Shown here piece by piece: positions 36,457 through 45,707 of a DNA stretch of 64,000 bases. The notes below the pieces were generated by a model. It had not been told where the DNA came from. It saw only the letters and a program-made list of their open reading frames with translations, and searched no databases. This DNA is from Zoogloeaceae bacterium (GTDB lineage Bacteria; Pseudomonadota; Gammaproteobacteria; Burkholderiales; Rhodocyclaceae), in NCBI GenBank assembly GCA_024235595.1, contig JACKMC010000010.1, positions 1 through 64,000 on the forward strand. Reading direction: 5' to 3'. The position numbers and the translations under genes were made by a program. Numbering within the stretch: the first letter of the stretch is position 1; the number at the start of each line of letters is the position of its first letter.

Positions 36457-37740
36457 TCAGTGCCCGGCATCGGTGGCCGTTGTGGCCCCGCCCATGCCGA
36501 GCTTTTTCATGAGGGGTCCGAGCGTGGTGGCCTGCACCAGGATGCTGAACAGCACCACGATGTAGGTCACCCAGACGATCAACTCCTTCTCCGGCCCGAC
36601 CGGCAGCGACAGCGCCAACGCAATCGAGATGCCGCCGCGCAGGCCGCCCCAGGTCATCACCGTCACCGTGTGGCGCTCATCGCGCTCCGGCAGGAAACGC
36701 TGCAGGCCCCGCATCGGCAGGGCCACGCTCAGCCAGCGACAGAACAGCACCACCGCCACCATCACCAGGCCGGCGATGACGTAACCGCCACGGTAGTCGA
36801 GCGCCAGCAGTTCGAGCCCGATCAGACCGAACAGCAGGAGGTTGAGGATCTCGTCCACCAGTTGCCAGAATGGGAACAGGTGCGCCTGGGTGTGCTTCGA
36901 CAAGGCCTTGCCGGGCCCCAGGTTGCCGATCACCAGCCCCGCCGCCACCACGTACAGCGGCGCCGACAGGTGCATCCACTCGGCCAGCGAATAGCCCGCC
37001 GTCACCAGCGCGAGGGTCAGCATGATCTCGACCGCATAGCTGTCGATCTGGCGCAGCATCCACAGCGCACCGGCGCCGGCCGCCATGCCGAAAAGGATGC
37101 CGCCGCCGGCCTCGAGCGCGAACATGCCGGCGATCGACGAAGGCGAAGCCTCCGCGGAGCCGGTCGCCAGGCCCAGCAGGACCATGAACAGCACCACGCC
37201 GGTGCCGTCGTTGAAGAGGCTCTCGCCGGTGATGCGCGACTCGAGCTTCTTCGACGCGCCGACCAGCTTGAGGATGCCCAGCACCGCAATCGGGTCGGTC
37301 GGCGAAATCAGCGCCCCGAACAGCAGGCAGTAAATGAAGGGCAGCTGCCAGCCGGCCAACTGGACCAGCCCGTAGGTCGCGCCACCGACGAGGAAGGACG
37401 ACATCAACACCCCGCCCGTGGCAAGGGAGAGAATCGGCCAGCGCTCGCGCGACAGGCTGGCGAGGTTCACATGCAGGCTGCCCGCGAACAACAGCGCGCT
37501 GAGCATGCCGTGGAACACCACATCGGCGAACTCGATGCGCTCGACCAGCGCCCGCGCGGTGATGGTCAGCTCCGGCACCACGGCTCCGGCGAGCAACATC
37601 AGCACCGAGAAGACCAGCCCCACGGCGGTGATGCCGATGACGTCCGGAAGGCGCAGGAAACGGTAGTTCAGGAATCCGAACAGCGCCGAAAGGCCGACCA
37701 GGATGCCGACGAGCTCGAACACGGAAATCGAATGAGTCAT
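36457..37740 (-). CDS. CPA1-family cation:proton antiporter
   Basis: The 427-residue protein has about twelve membrane segments and the CPA1 (NhaP/NHE-like) core motifs ISPTDPIAVLGIL and GESLFNDGTGVVLF. The latter contains the Asn-Asp pair that binds the exchanged ion. These proteins exchange Na+ or K+ for protons across the inner membrane; ion preference cannot be told from sequence. There is no long C-terminal TrkA/RCK domain. The ATG at 37740 is used; a GTG at 37767 is a possible alternative. It stands alone between mnmG and an EamA gene. Confidence 0.88.
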   Translation of the reverse strand: MTHSISVFELVGILVGLSALFGFLNYRFLRLPDVIGITAVGLVFSVLMLLAGAVVPELTITARALVERIEFADVVFHGMLSALLFAGSLHVNLASLSRERWPILSLATGGVLMSSFLVGGATYGLVQLAGWQLPFIYCLLFGALISPTDPIAVLGILKLVGASKKLESRITGESLFNDGTGVVLFMVLLGLATGSAEASPSSIAGMFALEAGGGILFGMAAGAGALWMLRQIDSYAVEIMLTLALVTAGYSLAEWMHLSAPLYVVAAGLVIGNLGPGKALSKHTQAHLFPFWQLVDEILNLLLFGLIGLELLALDYRGGYVIAGLVMVAVVLFCRWLSVALPMRGLQRFLPERDERHTVTVMTWGGLRGGISIALALSLPVGPEKELIVWVTYIVVLFSILVQATTLGPLMKKLGMGGATTATDAGH

Positions 37741-37821
37741 GTTGGATTCAGATTTTGTGCAGCGCACACAATGCCATACCGCCGCGCCACATGAAACCCC
37801 GAGAACTTTCCGTGGCTTCGC

Positions 37822-38706
37822 TCATGCGGCCCTCGCCCTGCCCGCTGGAAGCAAGGTCGCCCCCAGTGCGGCGATGATCAGGATCGCCGCGAGATAGTCC
37901 TGGGCGAACGGTTGTTCGCCGGTGATCCACATCGCCGAGCCGAGCCCGATGACCGGGATGAACATGATCGACAGCGCACTGGCCACCGGCGGCAGGCTGC
38001 GCGCGATGCCGAACCAGATGATCTGGGCGGCGCCATAGTTGATCGCGAAGCCGTAGCACAGCGCGCCCCACATGGTCGGGCTGAACGACCAGCTTGGCGC
38101 GGGTTCGAGCGTTATCGCGAGAATCCACAGCACCGGCACCGCCAGGCCGATCATCCACACCGTGAGCGCCTCGGTCGGCACCTGCAGCGGGATGCGCTTG
38201 AGCAAGAGGGTACCGATCGCCCAGCAGGCCGCTGCGCTGAGCATCCACAACATGCCCGCCGGCCGCCCGGAGATCGTGCCCAGCTCGTGCCACAGCAGCA
38301 ACAGCACCGCGCTCGCGGCGCAGGCCGTGGCGAGCCACAGTCGCGGCGTCATCTTCTCGCGGAACAGCATCACCCCGAACAGCACGGTGAAGATCGGCAT
38401 GGTGAAGCCGAGGATCGCGGCACGCCCCGAAGCCAGCGCCTGGACGCCGAAGATCGACAGGGTATGCCAGCCGAGGATGTTGGGAAGCAGCAGCATCAGC
38501 ACGCGCGGCAGACTCCCGGGCGGCAGCGCCAGCCGCGCACCACGGCTGCGGTACCAGCCGATCAGCAGAAACACCCCACCGGTCATGGTCAGGGCGCGAA
38601 AATAGAGGGGCGTCAATTCGCGCAGCGAGATCTTCATCACTGGCCAATTCACCCCCCACATCACGGTCAGCAGGACGAGCGCCAGAAGGTTGCGGGCAGG
38701 AAGCAT
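37822..38706 (-). CDS. EamA/DMT-family transporter
   Basis: The 294-residue protein has ten hydrophobic segments arranged as two EamA repeats (about 1-135 and 145-290), as in drug/metabolite exporters such as RhaT and YdcZ relatives. MWGVNWPVMKISL in the first helix and the FTMPIFTVLFGVMLFREKMT segment ending the first repeat are characteristic. Substrate is unknown. The start at 38706 follows a poorly conserved in-frame extension to 38757 that I omit. It is downstream of tpx but separated by the tpx terminator. Confidence 0.85.
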   Translation of the reverse strand: MLPARNLLALVLLTVMWGVNWPVMKISLRELTPLYFRALTMTGGVFLLIGWYRSRGARLALPPGSLPRVLMLLLPNILGWHTLSIFGVQALASGRAAILGFTMPIFTVLFGVMLFREKMTPRLWLATACAASAVLLLLWHELGTISGRPAGMLWMLSAAACWAIGTLLLKRIPLQVPTEALTVWMIGLAVPVLWILAITLEPAPSWSFSPTMWGALCYGFAINYGAAQIIWFGIARSLPPVASALSIMFIPVIGLGSAMWITGEQPFAQDYLAAILIIAALGATLLPAGRARAA

Positions 38707-38780
38707 GAAGAATCTACTTGTCAGACTGCCGCCGAACACGGAATCGGGCCGATCCAATCCCGGCCGGTGCGTCCGGTCGA

Positions 38781-38806
38781 CAAAAAAAGGCCCGCTGCTG
38801 CGGGCC
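38781..38806 (-). terminator. Intrinsic terminator of tpx
   Basis: GGCCCGC and GCGGGCC form a perfect 7-bp stem with a TGCT loop, followed on the minus strand by seven Ts. It lies 22 bp after the tpx stop codon and separates tpx from the EamA gene. Confidence 0.9.
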
Positions 38807-38828
38807 GCGGTATCGCAGCGGAGCCGAC

Positions 38829-39329
38829 TTACTTGAGTGCCGCCAGTGCAGCCGCGTAGTCGGGCTCGTCCTTGATCTCGGGAACCAGTTGCGAGTGGAT
38901 GACCTTGTCGTTCTCGTCGACCACCACCACCGCCCGGGCAGTCAGGCCGGCGAGCGGGCCGGAGGTGATCGCCACACCATAGCTGCGGGCGAAATCCGGG
39001 CTACGGAAGGTGGACAGGGTCTTGACGTTCTCCAGACCTTCGGCGGCGCAGAAGCGCGACATCGCGAATGGCAGGTCGGCAGACACCACCAGCACCACCG
39101 TATTCTGGAGGCTGCCCGCTTCCGCGTTGAACTTGCGGGTCGAGGTGGCGCAGGTCGGGGTATCGAGGCTGGGCACGATATTGAGCACCTTGCGCTTGCC
39201 GGCAAAGGCCTCGAGGCCGACATCGGCGAGGTCGGCACCGGTGAGCTTGAGCGCGGGCGCCGCGGCTCCCGGTTGGGGAAAGGTTCCGGCGACGTCGATC
39301 GGGTTGCCGCCTAGGCTTACTGTGGTCAT
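38829..39329 (-). CDS. tpx: Thiol peroxidase Tpx (atypical 2-Cys peroxiredoxin)
   Basis: Tpx reduces hydroperoxides with electrons from thioredoxin. The 166-residue protein has the peroxidatic Cys60 in DTPTCATSTRKF and the resolving Cys94 in SRFCAAEGLE, the exact spacing of the family. A strong AAGGAGAA ribosome-binding site precedes the start. The gene is monocistronic, with its own terminator. Confidence 0.97.
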   Translation of the reverse strand: MTTVSLGGNPIDVAGTFPQPGAAAPALKLTGADLADVGLEAFAGKRKVLNIVPSLDTPTCATSTRKFNAEAGSLQNTVVLVVSADLPFAMSRFCAAEGLENVKTLSTFRSPDFARSYGVAITSGPLAGLTARAVVVVDENDKVIHSQLVPEIKDEPDYAAALAALK

Positions 39330-39420
39330 CGATGTTCTCCTTCGTGGGGTGGGACTGTTGTGTTTTTCATAGGGTGGCTGGTCACGGCGCAGGAAGCAAG
39401 TCCACCTTGATGGCGGCCGC

Positions 39421-40632
39421 TCAGTCTGGCAGAAAGCCCTGCAAGAGCTCGTTCAGGAAACGCCGCCCGCGCGCGGTCGGCACCACGCGTTCATCGACGA
39501 TCTCGATGAAGCCGGCCTTGCGTGCCTCGATCAGCCGCTCCTCGACCGCCGCCAGCGGCAAGCCGGTCTGGGCGCCGAACTGCGCCAGCGCGAAGCCGCC
39601 GGTGAGCCGCAGCGCGTTCATCATGAACTCGAAAGGCAGATCCTCGACGTCGACCAGACGCCGATCCTGCACGAAATCGCCACGTGCCGCGCCGGCCAGA
39701 TAGGCCGTCGGATGCTTGTGCCGCATCTCGCGCGCAATGCCGGTGTGGGACGAGAGCTTGCCGTGGGCACCCGCGCCGATGCCGAGGTAGTCGCCGAAGT
39801 GCCAGTAGTTGAGGTTGTGCCGGCACTCCCTGCCCGGCCGCGCGAAGGCCGAGGTTTCGTAGTGCCGGTAGCCGGCCTCGCCGAGCCGTGCCTCGATCAT
39901 CTCCTGCATGTCGGCGGCAAGATCGTCGTCGGGCAGCGCCGGCGGCGCGGCGTGGAAGGGTGTATTGGGCTCGAGGGTGAGGTGATAGCAGGACAGATGG
40001 GCCGGGCCGAAGCCGATCGCAGCCTCCAGGTCGGCGCGCGCGTCGGCCAGGCTCTGGCCGGGCAACGCGTACATCAGGTCGAGATTCACCGACTCGAAAT
40101 GAGTCAGCGCATGATCGACCGCGGCACGCGCTTCGCTGGCGTCGTGAATGCGGCCGAGCGCCTTGAGGTGCGTGTCGTTGAAGCTCTGGATGCCGAGCGA
40201 GACGCGGGTCACGCCGGCTTCGCGGAAGCCCTTGAAGCGGGCCGCCTCGACGGTGCCGGGATTGGCCTCGAGGGTGATCTCGGCGGCCGGCGCGAGCATG
40301 GTGAGGGTCCGCACCGCGGTGAGCAGGCGGTCGAGGCCGGCGGGCGACAGCAGGCTGGGCGTGCCTCCGCCGATGAAAACCGTGTTGATCCGCCGCCCCC
40401 AGATCTGCGGCAGCGCCGCTTCCAGGTCGGCGACCAGTGCCTCGACGTAGGCTTCTTCGGGAATGCCCTCGTCGCGCACCGCGTGCGAATTGAAATCGCA
40501 GTAGGGGCACTTCCTGACGCACCACGGGTAATGCACGTACAGCGACAGCGGTGGCGGTGCGGCAAGCTCGATGGTGGTGCTCGCGGCGCGCGGTTGGGCG
40601 CTCACCAGCGGAATCACGCGGCGTTCGTTCAT
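39421..40632 (-). CDS. hemW: HemW-type radical SAM heme chaperone
   Basis: The 403-residue protein resembles oxygen-independent coproporphyrinogen oxidase but has the HemW pattern. The radical-SAM cysteines are Cys38-x3-Cys42-x2-Cys45 followed by Phe (CPYCDF), and there is no fourth cysteine in the HemN position. E. coli and Lactococcus HemW bind heme and deliver it to respiratory enzymes. The C-terminal HemN_C domain follows (about 310-403). The ATG at 40632 overlaps the rdgB stop as ATGA, as in many proteobacteria. Confidence 0.93.
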   Translation of the reverse strand: MNERRVIPLVSAQPRAASTTIELAAPPPLSLYVHYPWCVRKCPYCDFNSHAVRDEGIPEEAYVEALVADLEAALPQIWGRRINTVFIGGGTPSLLSPAGLDRLLTAVRTLTMLAPAAEITLEANPGTVEAARFKGFREAGVTRVSLGIQSFNDTHLKALGRIHDASEARAAVDHALTHFESVNLDLMYALPGQSLADARADLEAAIGFGPAHLSCYHLTLEPNTPFHAAPPALPDDDLAADMQEMIEARLGEAGYRHYETSAFARPGRECRHNLNYWHFGDYLGIGAGAHGKLSSHTGIAREMRHKHPTAYLAGAARGDFVQDRRLVDVEDLPFEFMMNALRLTGGFALAQFGAQTGLPLAAVEERLIEARKAGFIEIVDERVVPTARGRRFLNELLQGFLPD

Positions 40633-41225
40633 TCGAGCGGATGGACCCGGAGCCGGTCGAGCATGTGGCGCATCGCCGCGCCGCGGTGACTGAGGGTGTT
40701 CTTGAGCGCGGCGTCGAGTTCGGCCGCGGTCTGCTCGAGATCGGGCAGATAGAACAGCGGGTCGTAGCCGAAACCGTTTTCGCCGCGCGGCGCCTCGAGG
40801 ATCTCGCCGTGCCATTCGCCATCGGCGACCAGCGGCCGCGGATCCTCGGGATGGCGCATCAGCACCGCCATGCAGTAGAAGTAGGCGCGGCGGTCTTGCT
40901 CGCCGGCAAGGCGCGAGAGCAGCAATTCGTTGTTACGCAGATCCGATTTGGGTTCACCCGCGAAGCGCGCCGAATGCACCCCGGGCGCCCCCCCGAGCGC
41001 CAGCACGCACAGCCCCGAATCATCCGCCAGCGCCGGCAGGCCGGTGTGCTGCGAGGCGTGCCGGGCCTTGGCGATGGCATTCTCGACAAAGGTCGCGTAA
41101 GGCTCGCCGGCCTCGGGCACCTGGAACTCGGCCTGGGAAATCACTTCGAGGCCGAGCGGCGCCAGCAGCGAGGACAGCTCGGCGGCCTTCTTGGCATTGT
41201 TGCTGGCGAGAACGAGTTTACTCAT
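40629..41225 (-). CDS. rdgB: dITP/XTP pyrophosphatase
   Basis: RdgB (HAM1 family) removes inosine and xanthosine triphosphates from the nucleotide pool. The 198-residue protein starts with the conserved LVLASNNAKKAAEL and contains ADDSGLCVLALGGAPGVHSARFAG and GFGYDPLFYLP. It overlaps hemW by 4 bp and follows rph by 24 bp; the rph-rdgB-hemW order is common. Confidence 0.97.
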   Translation of the reverse strand: MSKLVLASNNAKKAAELSSLLAPLGLEVISQAEFQVPEAGEPYATFVENAIAKARHASQHTGLPALADDSGLCVLALGGAPGVHSARFAGEPKSDLRNNELLLSRLAGEQDRRAYFYCMAVLMRHPEDPRPLVADGEWHGEILEAPRGENGFGYDPLFYLPDLEQTAAELDAALKNTLSHRGAAMRHMLDRLRVHPLE

Positions 41226-41249
41226 GGGGCACCTGTGGTTGGAGGCGGT

Positions 41250-41966
41250 TCAGCCCTGCAGCGCTTCACGCTGCAGGCGAACCAGATGGGCGATTCCATT
41301 CGACGCGAGCACCAGCAGGCGGTCCAGCTCATCGCGGTGAAACGGCTTGCCCTCGGCAGTGCCCTGAACCTCGACGAAGCCGCCCGAGCCGGTCATCACG
41401 ACGTTCATGTCGGTTTCGCAGTCGGAATCTTCGGGGTAGTCGAGGTCGAGCACCGGCACGCCCTGGTACATGCCCACAGACACCGCGGCGACGAAGTCGT
41501 TCATCGGGCTGGCGGCCAGCAGACCGCGCGCGACGAGGCCGTTGAGGGCATCGGCAACCGCCACGCAGGCGCCGGTGATCGACGCGGTGCGGGTGCCGCC
41601 ATCGGCCTGCAACACATCGCAGTCGATGACGATCTGGCGCTCCCCGAGCTTCTCCAGATCGACCACCGCGCGGATGCTGCGGCCGATCAGCCGCTGGATC
41701 TCCTGGGTACGGCCGCTTTGCTTGCCGCGGGCCGCTTCGCGAGCGCTGCGGGTGTGGGTGGAACGCGGCAGCATGCCGTACTCGGCGGTCAGCCAGCCCT
41801 GCCCCTTGCCGCGCAGGAAGCCCGGCACCGACTCCTCGACGCTGGCTGTGCACAGCACCCGGGTATCGCCGAACTCGATCAATACCGATCCCTCGGCGTG
41901 GCGGGTAAAGCCGCGGGTGATGCGCACCGGGCGCATCTCGTCCGGACGTCTGTGACTGGGTCTCAT
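41250..41966 (-). CDS. rph: Ribonuclease PH
   Basis: RNase PH trims 3' ends of tRNA precursors by phosphorolysis. The 238-residue protein has the RxxD-x-xRPVRITRGF start, GKGQGWLTAEYGMLPRSTHTR and the phosphate site EIQRLIGRSIRAVVDL. AGGA lies at a good distance upstream of the ATG at 41966. It follows the phosphatase gene by 9 bp on the same strand. Confidence 0.97.
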   Translation of the reverse strand: MRPSHRRPDEMRPVRITRGFTRHAEGSVLIEFGDTRVLCTASVEESVPGFLRGKGQGWLTAEYGMLPRSTHTRSAREAARGKQSGRTQEIQRLIGRSIRAVVDLEKLGERQIVIDCDVLQADGGTRTASITGACVAVADALNGLVARGLLAASPMNDFVAAVSVGMYQGVPVLDLDYPEDSDCETDMNVVMTGSGGFVEVQGTAEGKPFHRDELDRLLVLASNGIAHLVRLQREALQG

Positions 41967-41975
41967 GATGGATTC

Positions 41976-42899
41976 CTATTTGGAGAACTTCTGGATCGCC
42001 GAGTTGATTTCCTGGATCGCGCGCTCGATCTCGTCGTCGGAGAGCTCGTCCGCACCCGCAGTTCCTTGCGGACGGGTGCGCGCGAAGCCTTCCATCTGGG
42101 TGGTAAACGAGCCCAGCGCCATGGTCTGGGTCGACACCGTCTCCGCCGCGTCGTCGGCGAAGTCCTCGTCCCAGTGCATGGCGATCAGCGAGAGATTGTC
42201 GCAGCTCGAGCCCGCCTTCTCCTCGGCCACGTCCATGACCCGCGGCACCGCCTGCATGAGGTTCGGCCCGGCGAGGCCGCGCGTCAGCACCTCGGTCTGG
42301 ATCGGGCCCCACACGCCGTCCGAGCACATCGCGATGACGTCGCCGCGATGCAGCGGGGTGCGTTTGGAGAACTCGATCTGCGGCGAGTGGCTCCCACCCA
42401 GGCAACTGTAGATGCGATTGCGACTCGGATGCTTGGCAGCGCCTTCGGCATCGAGCAGGCCCTGGTCCATCATCATCTGCACCCGCGAATGATCGCGCGT
42501 CTGCGCGGCTACGCCGCCACGGCGCAGCAGATACAGACGCGAATCGCCCGCATGCGCCCAGTAGGCCTGGCTGTCCTGCACGATACAGGCCACCACCGTG
42601 GTGCGCGGGGCGTCGGGAAGATTCTTGTCGAAGGCGTAGTCGAGAATCGCGTGATGGGCGCTGGACAGCGCACGCGAGAGGAACAGCACCACATCCGGCA
42701 GGCTGGGCTTCGCTTCGCGCTGGAAAGACTGGGTCACGAACTGCACCGCGATCTGCGCCGCGACCTCGCCGTGCAGGTGCCCGCCCATGCCATCGGCGAG
42801 GATCATCAACAGCGCCTCGCGCGAGTAGCAGTAGGCAACCCTGTCCTGGTTGGTGCGGCGGCGTCCGACGCGGCTTTCCTGAAAAATGGTGAATTTCAT
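41976..42899 (-). CDS. PP2C-type serine/threonine protein phosphatase
   Basis: The 307-residue protein is a metal-dependent phosphatase. The family motifs are RTNQDRVAY (Asp19), ADGMGGHLHGE (Asp36, Gly37 for metal binding), WAHAGDSRLYLL, CSDGVW and CDNLSLIAM (Asp of the third metal site). A C-terminal tail of about 60 residues (about 245-307) is acidic and unlike the catalytic core. It overlaps the upstream kinase gene by 4 bp (ATGA). A kinase/phosphatase pair acting on shared substrates is the natural reading, but the substrates are unknown. Confidence 0.93.
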   Translation of the reverse strand: MKFTIFQESRVGRRRTNQDRVAYCYSREALLMILADGMGGHLHGEVAAQIAVQFVTQSFQREAKPSLPDVVLFLSRALSSAHHAILDYAFDKNLPDAPRTTVVACIVQDSQAYWAHAGDSRLYLLRRGGVAAQTRDHSRVQMMMDQGLLDAEGAAKHPSRNRIYSCLGGSHSPQIEFSKRTPLHRGDVIAMCSDGVWGPIQTEVLTRGLAGPNLMQAVPRVMDVAEEKAGSSCDNLSLIAMHWDEDFADDAAETVSTQTMALGSFTTQMEGFARTRPQGTAGADELSDDEIERAIQEINSAIQKFSK

Positions 42900-43843
42900 T
42901 GGCGTCCGATGAATGTGCGCAGGCGGCTCGACCAGTCGGTAAACCACGATGCGGGTACCGGATCGCCGCCGAAGCGCCTTGCGAGGGCCTTCTGCAGAGC
43001 ATAGACACTTTGCGGCCGCTTCATGTGGTCGAGATGCAGACACATGTCGATGGTCTGCAGCAATTGCCTGTTGTAACGACCGGCGAACTGCTTCTCCGCC
43101 GGGATCAGTTCGTCCTTGCGCACGCGCTGGTCGGCCCGCATCGGCGCGGACCCGGCAAGGCAGGCGTAGAGACTCGCGCCGACGCTGTAGATGTCGCTCC
43201 ACGGCCCCAGGCCCTCGCGTCCGTTGAGCTGCTCCGGCGAAGCGAAACCCGGCGTGTACATCGGCTTGAGGATCGGCTGATCGGAGACCAGCGTCTGCCG
43301 CGCGGCGCCGAAATCCAGCAGCACAGGCGTGCCGTCGGTGCGCAGGTAGATGTTCGAAGGCTTGATGTCGAGATGCAGCAGCTTGTGGGCATGGACCTCA
43401 CGCAGGCCGTTGAGCATGCGCGTGAAGACGCCGCGCAGGAAGCGCTCGCTGATGTCGCCCTTGTGCTTCTGGATGTAGTCGTGCATGGTCCGCCCGCGCT
43501 CGAACTGCATCACCATATACACGGTCCCGTTGGCGCGAAAGAAATTCAGCACCCGTACCACGTTGGGATGCATCAGCCGCGCCAGCGAGCGCCCCTCCTC
43601 GAAAAAACACTTCATGCCATAGCGAAAGGCCGCCTGGCTGTCGCTCGGGATGGTCGGCGTGACCTCGCCCTCCTTGCGCAGCGCCAGCGAGTTGGGCAGG
43701 TATTCCTTGATCGCCACCGGGGTGCCGTCCTCGTCGTAAGCGAGATAGACAATAGAAAACCCCCCAAGCGAAAGTTGGCGCTCGATACGGTAGTGCTCCA
43801 GCGGAAAGCCGGAGGGCAGGGGGTAATTCGCTTGAGAGGCCAT
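42896..43843 (-). CDS. Hanks-type serine/threonine protein kinase
   Basis: The 315-residue soluble kinase has a glycine-rich loop (LSLGGFSIVYLA, 24-35), Lys46 (VAIKEY), a catalytic loop LLHLDIKPSN with Asp159, Lys161 and Asn164, and DFG at 177-179. The residue before the catalytic Asp is Leu instead of Arg (HLD instead of HRD), which marks it as a non-RD kinase, likely not gated by activation-loop phosphorylation. There is no PASTA or membrane segment. I chose the ATG at 43843 because the longer frame runs into the antisense of yicC. It overlaps the phosphatase by 4 bp and diverges from yicC. Confidence 0.92.
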   Translation of the reverse strand: MASQANYPLPSGFPLEHYRIERQLSLGGFSIVYLAYDEDGTPVAIKEYLPNSLALRKEGEVTPTIPSDSQAAFRYGMKCFFEEGRSLARLMHPNVVRVLNFFRANGTVYMVMQFERGRTMHDYIQKHKGDISERFLRGVFTRMLNGLREVHAHKLLHLDIKPSNIYLRTDGTPVLLDFGAARQTLVSDQPILKPMYTPGFASPEQLNGREGLGPWSDIYSVGASLYACLAGSAPMRADQRVRKDELIPAEKQFAGRYNRQLLQTIDMCLHLDHMKRPQSVYALQKALARRFGGDPVPASWFTDWSSRLRTFIGRQ

Positions 43844-43936
43844 CGGCAGGGGCGCTAAGATTCGCGTTTCCGCGGCATTGTCTTGTTTGCAACCGGCGCT
43901 GTAAAGCGCGATGCCCCGGCTTTTCGGGAATACACC

Positions 43937-44803
43937 ATGATCCACAGCATGACCGGCTTCGCCGTCCAGAGCCGCGACCTCGGCCCCGTCACTCTCCATC
44001 TCGAGCTGCGAAGTGTCAATTCTCGTTACCTCGACCTGAGCTTCCGCATCTGCGAAGAGCTGCGCCAGATCGAGCCCCGGCTGCGCGAACTGATCGGCGC
44101 GAAGCTCAATCGGGGCAAGGTCGAATGCCGTCTCAACCTGCAGACCAACACCGCCGCGCCTCGCGATCTGTCGCTCAATACCGCCCTGCTCGGGCAACTC
44201 GAACGCGCCCAGGCGAGCCTGCATGAGCGCCTGCCCGGAGCCGCGCCGCTGTCCGTCGCGGAGTTGCTGCGCTGGCCGGGCATGCTCTCCGATGACAGCC
44301 TCGGATTCGATGAGATGCAGCCGGCGCTGCTTGAAATTGCCCGCGCGGCGATCGACGAGATGATGACGACCCGCGCCCGCGAGGGCGAAAAACTCGCCGC
44401 GGTGATCCTCGAGCGGGTTGCCCGCATGCGCGAACTCGTCGCCCACGCCGCACCGATCATCCCGCGCCAGGTCAGCGAGCACCAGGAAAGGCTCGCCGGC
44501 CGCCTGCGCGACGCCATGGCTGGACTGGACGAAGACCGGATTCGCCAGGAGGTCGCCGTCTTCGCGCAACGGGTGGACGTTGCCGAGGAACTCGCGCGCC
44601 TCAATACCCACATCGACGAGGTCGAGCGCATCCTCTCTTCCGGCGGGGCCTCGGGCAAACGGCTCGATTTCCTGATGCAGGAGCTCAACCGCGAGGCCAA
44701 CACCCTGGGCTCGAAATCATTCTCGTCCGAGCTCACCGGCATCGCCATGGAGTTCAAGCTGCTGATCGAACAGATGCGCGAACAGGTGCAGAACATCGAG
44801 TAA
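43937..44803 (+). CDS. yicC: YicC family endoribonuclease
   Basis: The 288-residue protein starts with the hallmark MIHSMTGFAVQ and has the LELRSVNSRYLDLSFRI segment and a C-terminal DUF1732 region (about 205-288: RLDFLMQELNREANTLGSK). E. coli YicC is an endoribonuclease that participates in sRNA turnover. It sits upstream of gmk by 43 bp, as in many proteobacteria. Confidence 0.94.
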   Translation: MIHSMTGFAVQSRDLGPVTLHLELRSVNSRYLDLSFRICEELRQIEPRLRELIGAKLNRGKVECRLNLQTNTAAPRDLSLNTALLGQLERAQASLHERLPGAAPLSVAELLRWPGMLSDDSLGFDEMQPALLEIARAAIDEMMTTRAREGEKLAAVILERVARMRELVAHAAPIIPRQVSEHQERLAGRLRDAMAGLDEDRIRQEVAVFAQRVDVAEELARLNTHIDEVERILSSGGASGKRLDFLMQELNREANTLGSKSFSSELTGIAMEFKLLIEQMREQVQNIE

Positions 44804-44846
44804 ACCCCGGCCCGACCTCGTCGTCGGCGCCCCGCGGAGGCACACA

Positions 44847-45461
44847 GTGTCCGGAACGCTATTCATCATCACCGCCCCCTCGGGCGCCGGCAAGACCACC
44901 CTGGTTCGCAGCCTGCTCAGGCGCGACCATCTGGTGCGACTGTCGATTTCCTACACCACGCGCGAGCCGCGCCCCGGCGAACGCGACGGCAACGACTATC
45001 ACTTCGTGGACATGCAGACCTTCAAGGCGCTGCGCGACGCGGGCGAATTTCTCGAATGGGCCGAGGTGCACGGCAACTACTACGCCACCTCGAAAGTCTG
45101 GATCAAGGGGCAGATCGACAAGGGCCACGATATCCTGCTCGAGATCGACTGGCAGGGCGCGCAGCAGGTACGCAAGGTCTTCGCCCAGGCAGTCGGCGTA
45201 TTCATCATGCCGCCTTCGATGGAGGAGCTCGAAAACAGGCTGGTCGGCCGTGGAACCGACAGCGAATCGACGATTGCCCGGCGAATGCTTGGCGCGCGCA
45301 GCGAGATGCGCCATGTAGGGGAATTCGACTACGTTATAATCAACAACGAGTTGCACGTCGCGCTCGACGACCTGGTGTCTGTCGTGCGTGCTTCGCGCCT
45401 GCGCTATGCAAAGCAAAGGGCGCGGCATCCGGGATATTTCGATTACCTAGAACAGGACTGA
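44847..45461 (+). CDS. gmk: Guanylate kinase
   Basis: Gmk converts GMP to GDP. The 204-residue protein has the P-loop APSGAGKTTL (10-19), the GMP-binding STTREPRPGERDG (SYTTREPRP here) and HGNYYATS. The start is a GTG at 44847 with GGAGG about 8 nt upstream. It is followed 3 bp later by rpoZ and then spoT, a conserved trio linking GTP metabolism, RNA polymerase and (p)ppGpp. Confidence 0.97.
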   Translation: MSGTLFIITAPSGAGKTTLVRSLLRRDHLVRLSISYTTREPRPGERDGNDYHFVDMQTFKALRDAGEFLEWAEVHGNYYATSKVWIKGQIDKGHDILLEIDWQGAQQVRKVFAQAVGVFIMPPSMEELENRLVGRGTDSESTIARRMLGARSEMRHVGEFDYVIINNELHVALDDLVSVVRASRLRYAKQRARHPGYFDYLEQD

Positions 45462-45464
45462 ATC

Positions 45465-45680
45465 ATGGCCCGCATCACCGTCGAGGACTGCCTCACGCGT
45501 ATCCCCAACCGTTTCCAGTTGACCCTCGTTGCAACCTACCGCGCCCGTCAATTGACGGTCGGGGCCACGCCGCAACTCGAGATCGACAAATCCGACAAGG
45601 ACAAACCGACCGTGGTCGCGCTTCGCGAGATCGCTGCCGGCAAGGTCGGACTGGAAATGCTCAACCGCGGCCAGGCCTGA
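45465..45680 (+). CDS. rpoZ: RNA polymerase omega subunit
   Basis: Omega helps assemble RNA polymerase and, in E. coli, forms part of a (p)ppGpp site. The 71-residue protein has the MARITVEDCLTRIPNRFQLTLVA start, with the EDCL-x-x-x-PNRF signature, and the AREIAAGKV helix near the end. It lies between gmk and spoT with gaps of 3 and 27 bp. Confidence 0.97.
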   Translation: MARITVEDCLTRIPNRFQLTLVATYRARQLTVGATPQLEIDKSDKDKPTVVALREIAAGKVGLEMLNRGQA

Positions 45681-45707
45681 CCCCGCCAGGGGGACGGAGG
45701 AGTGGAC

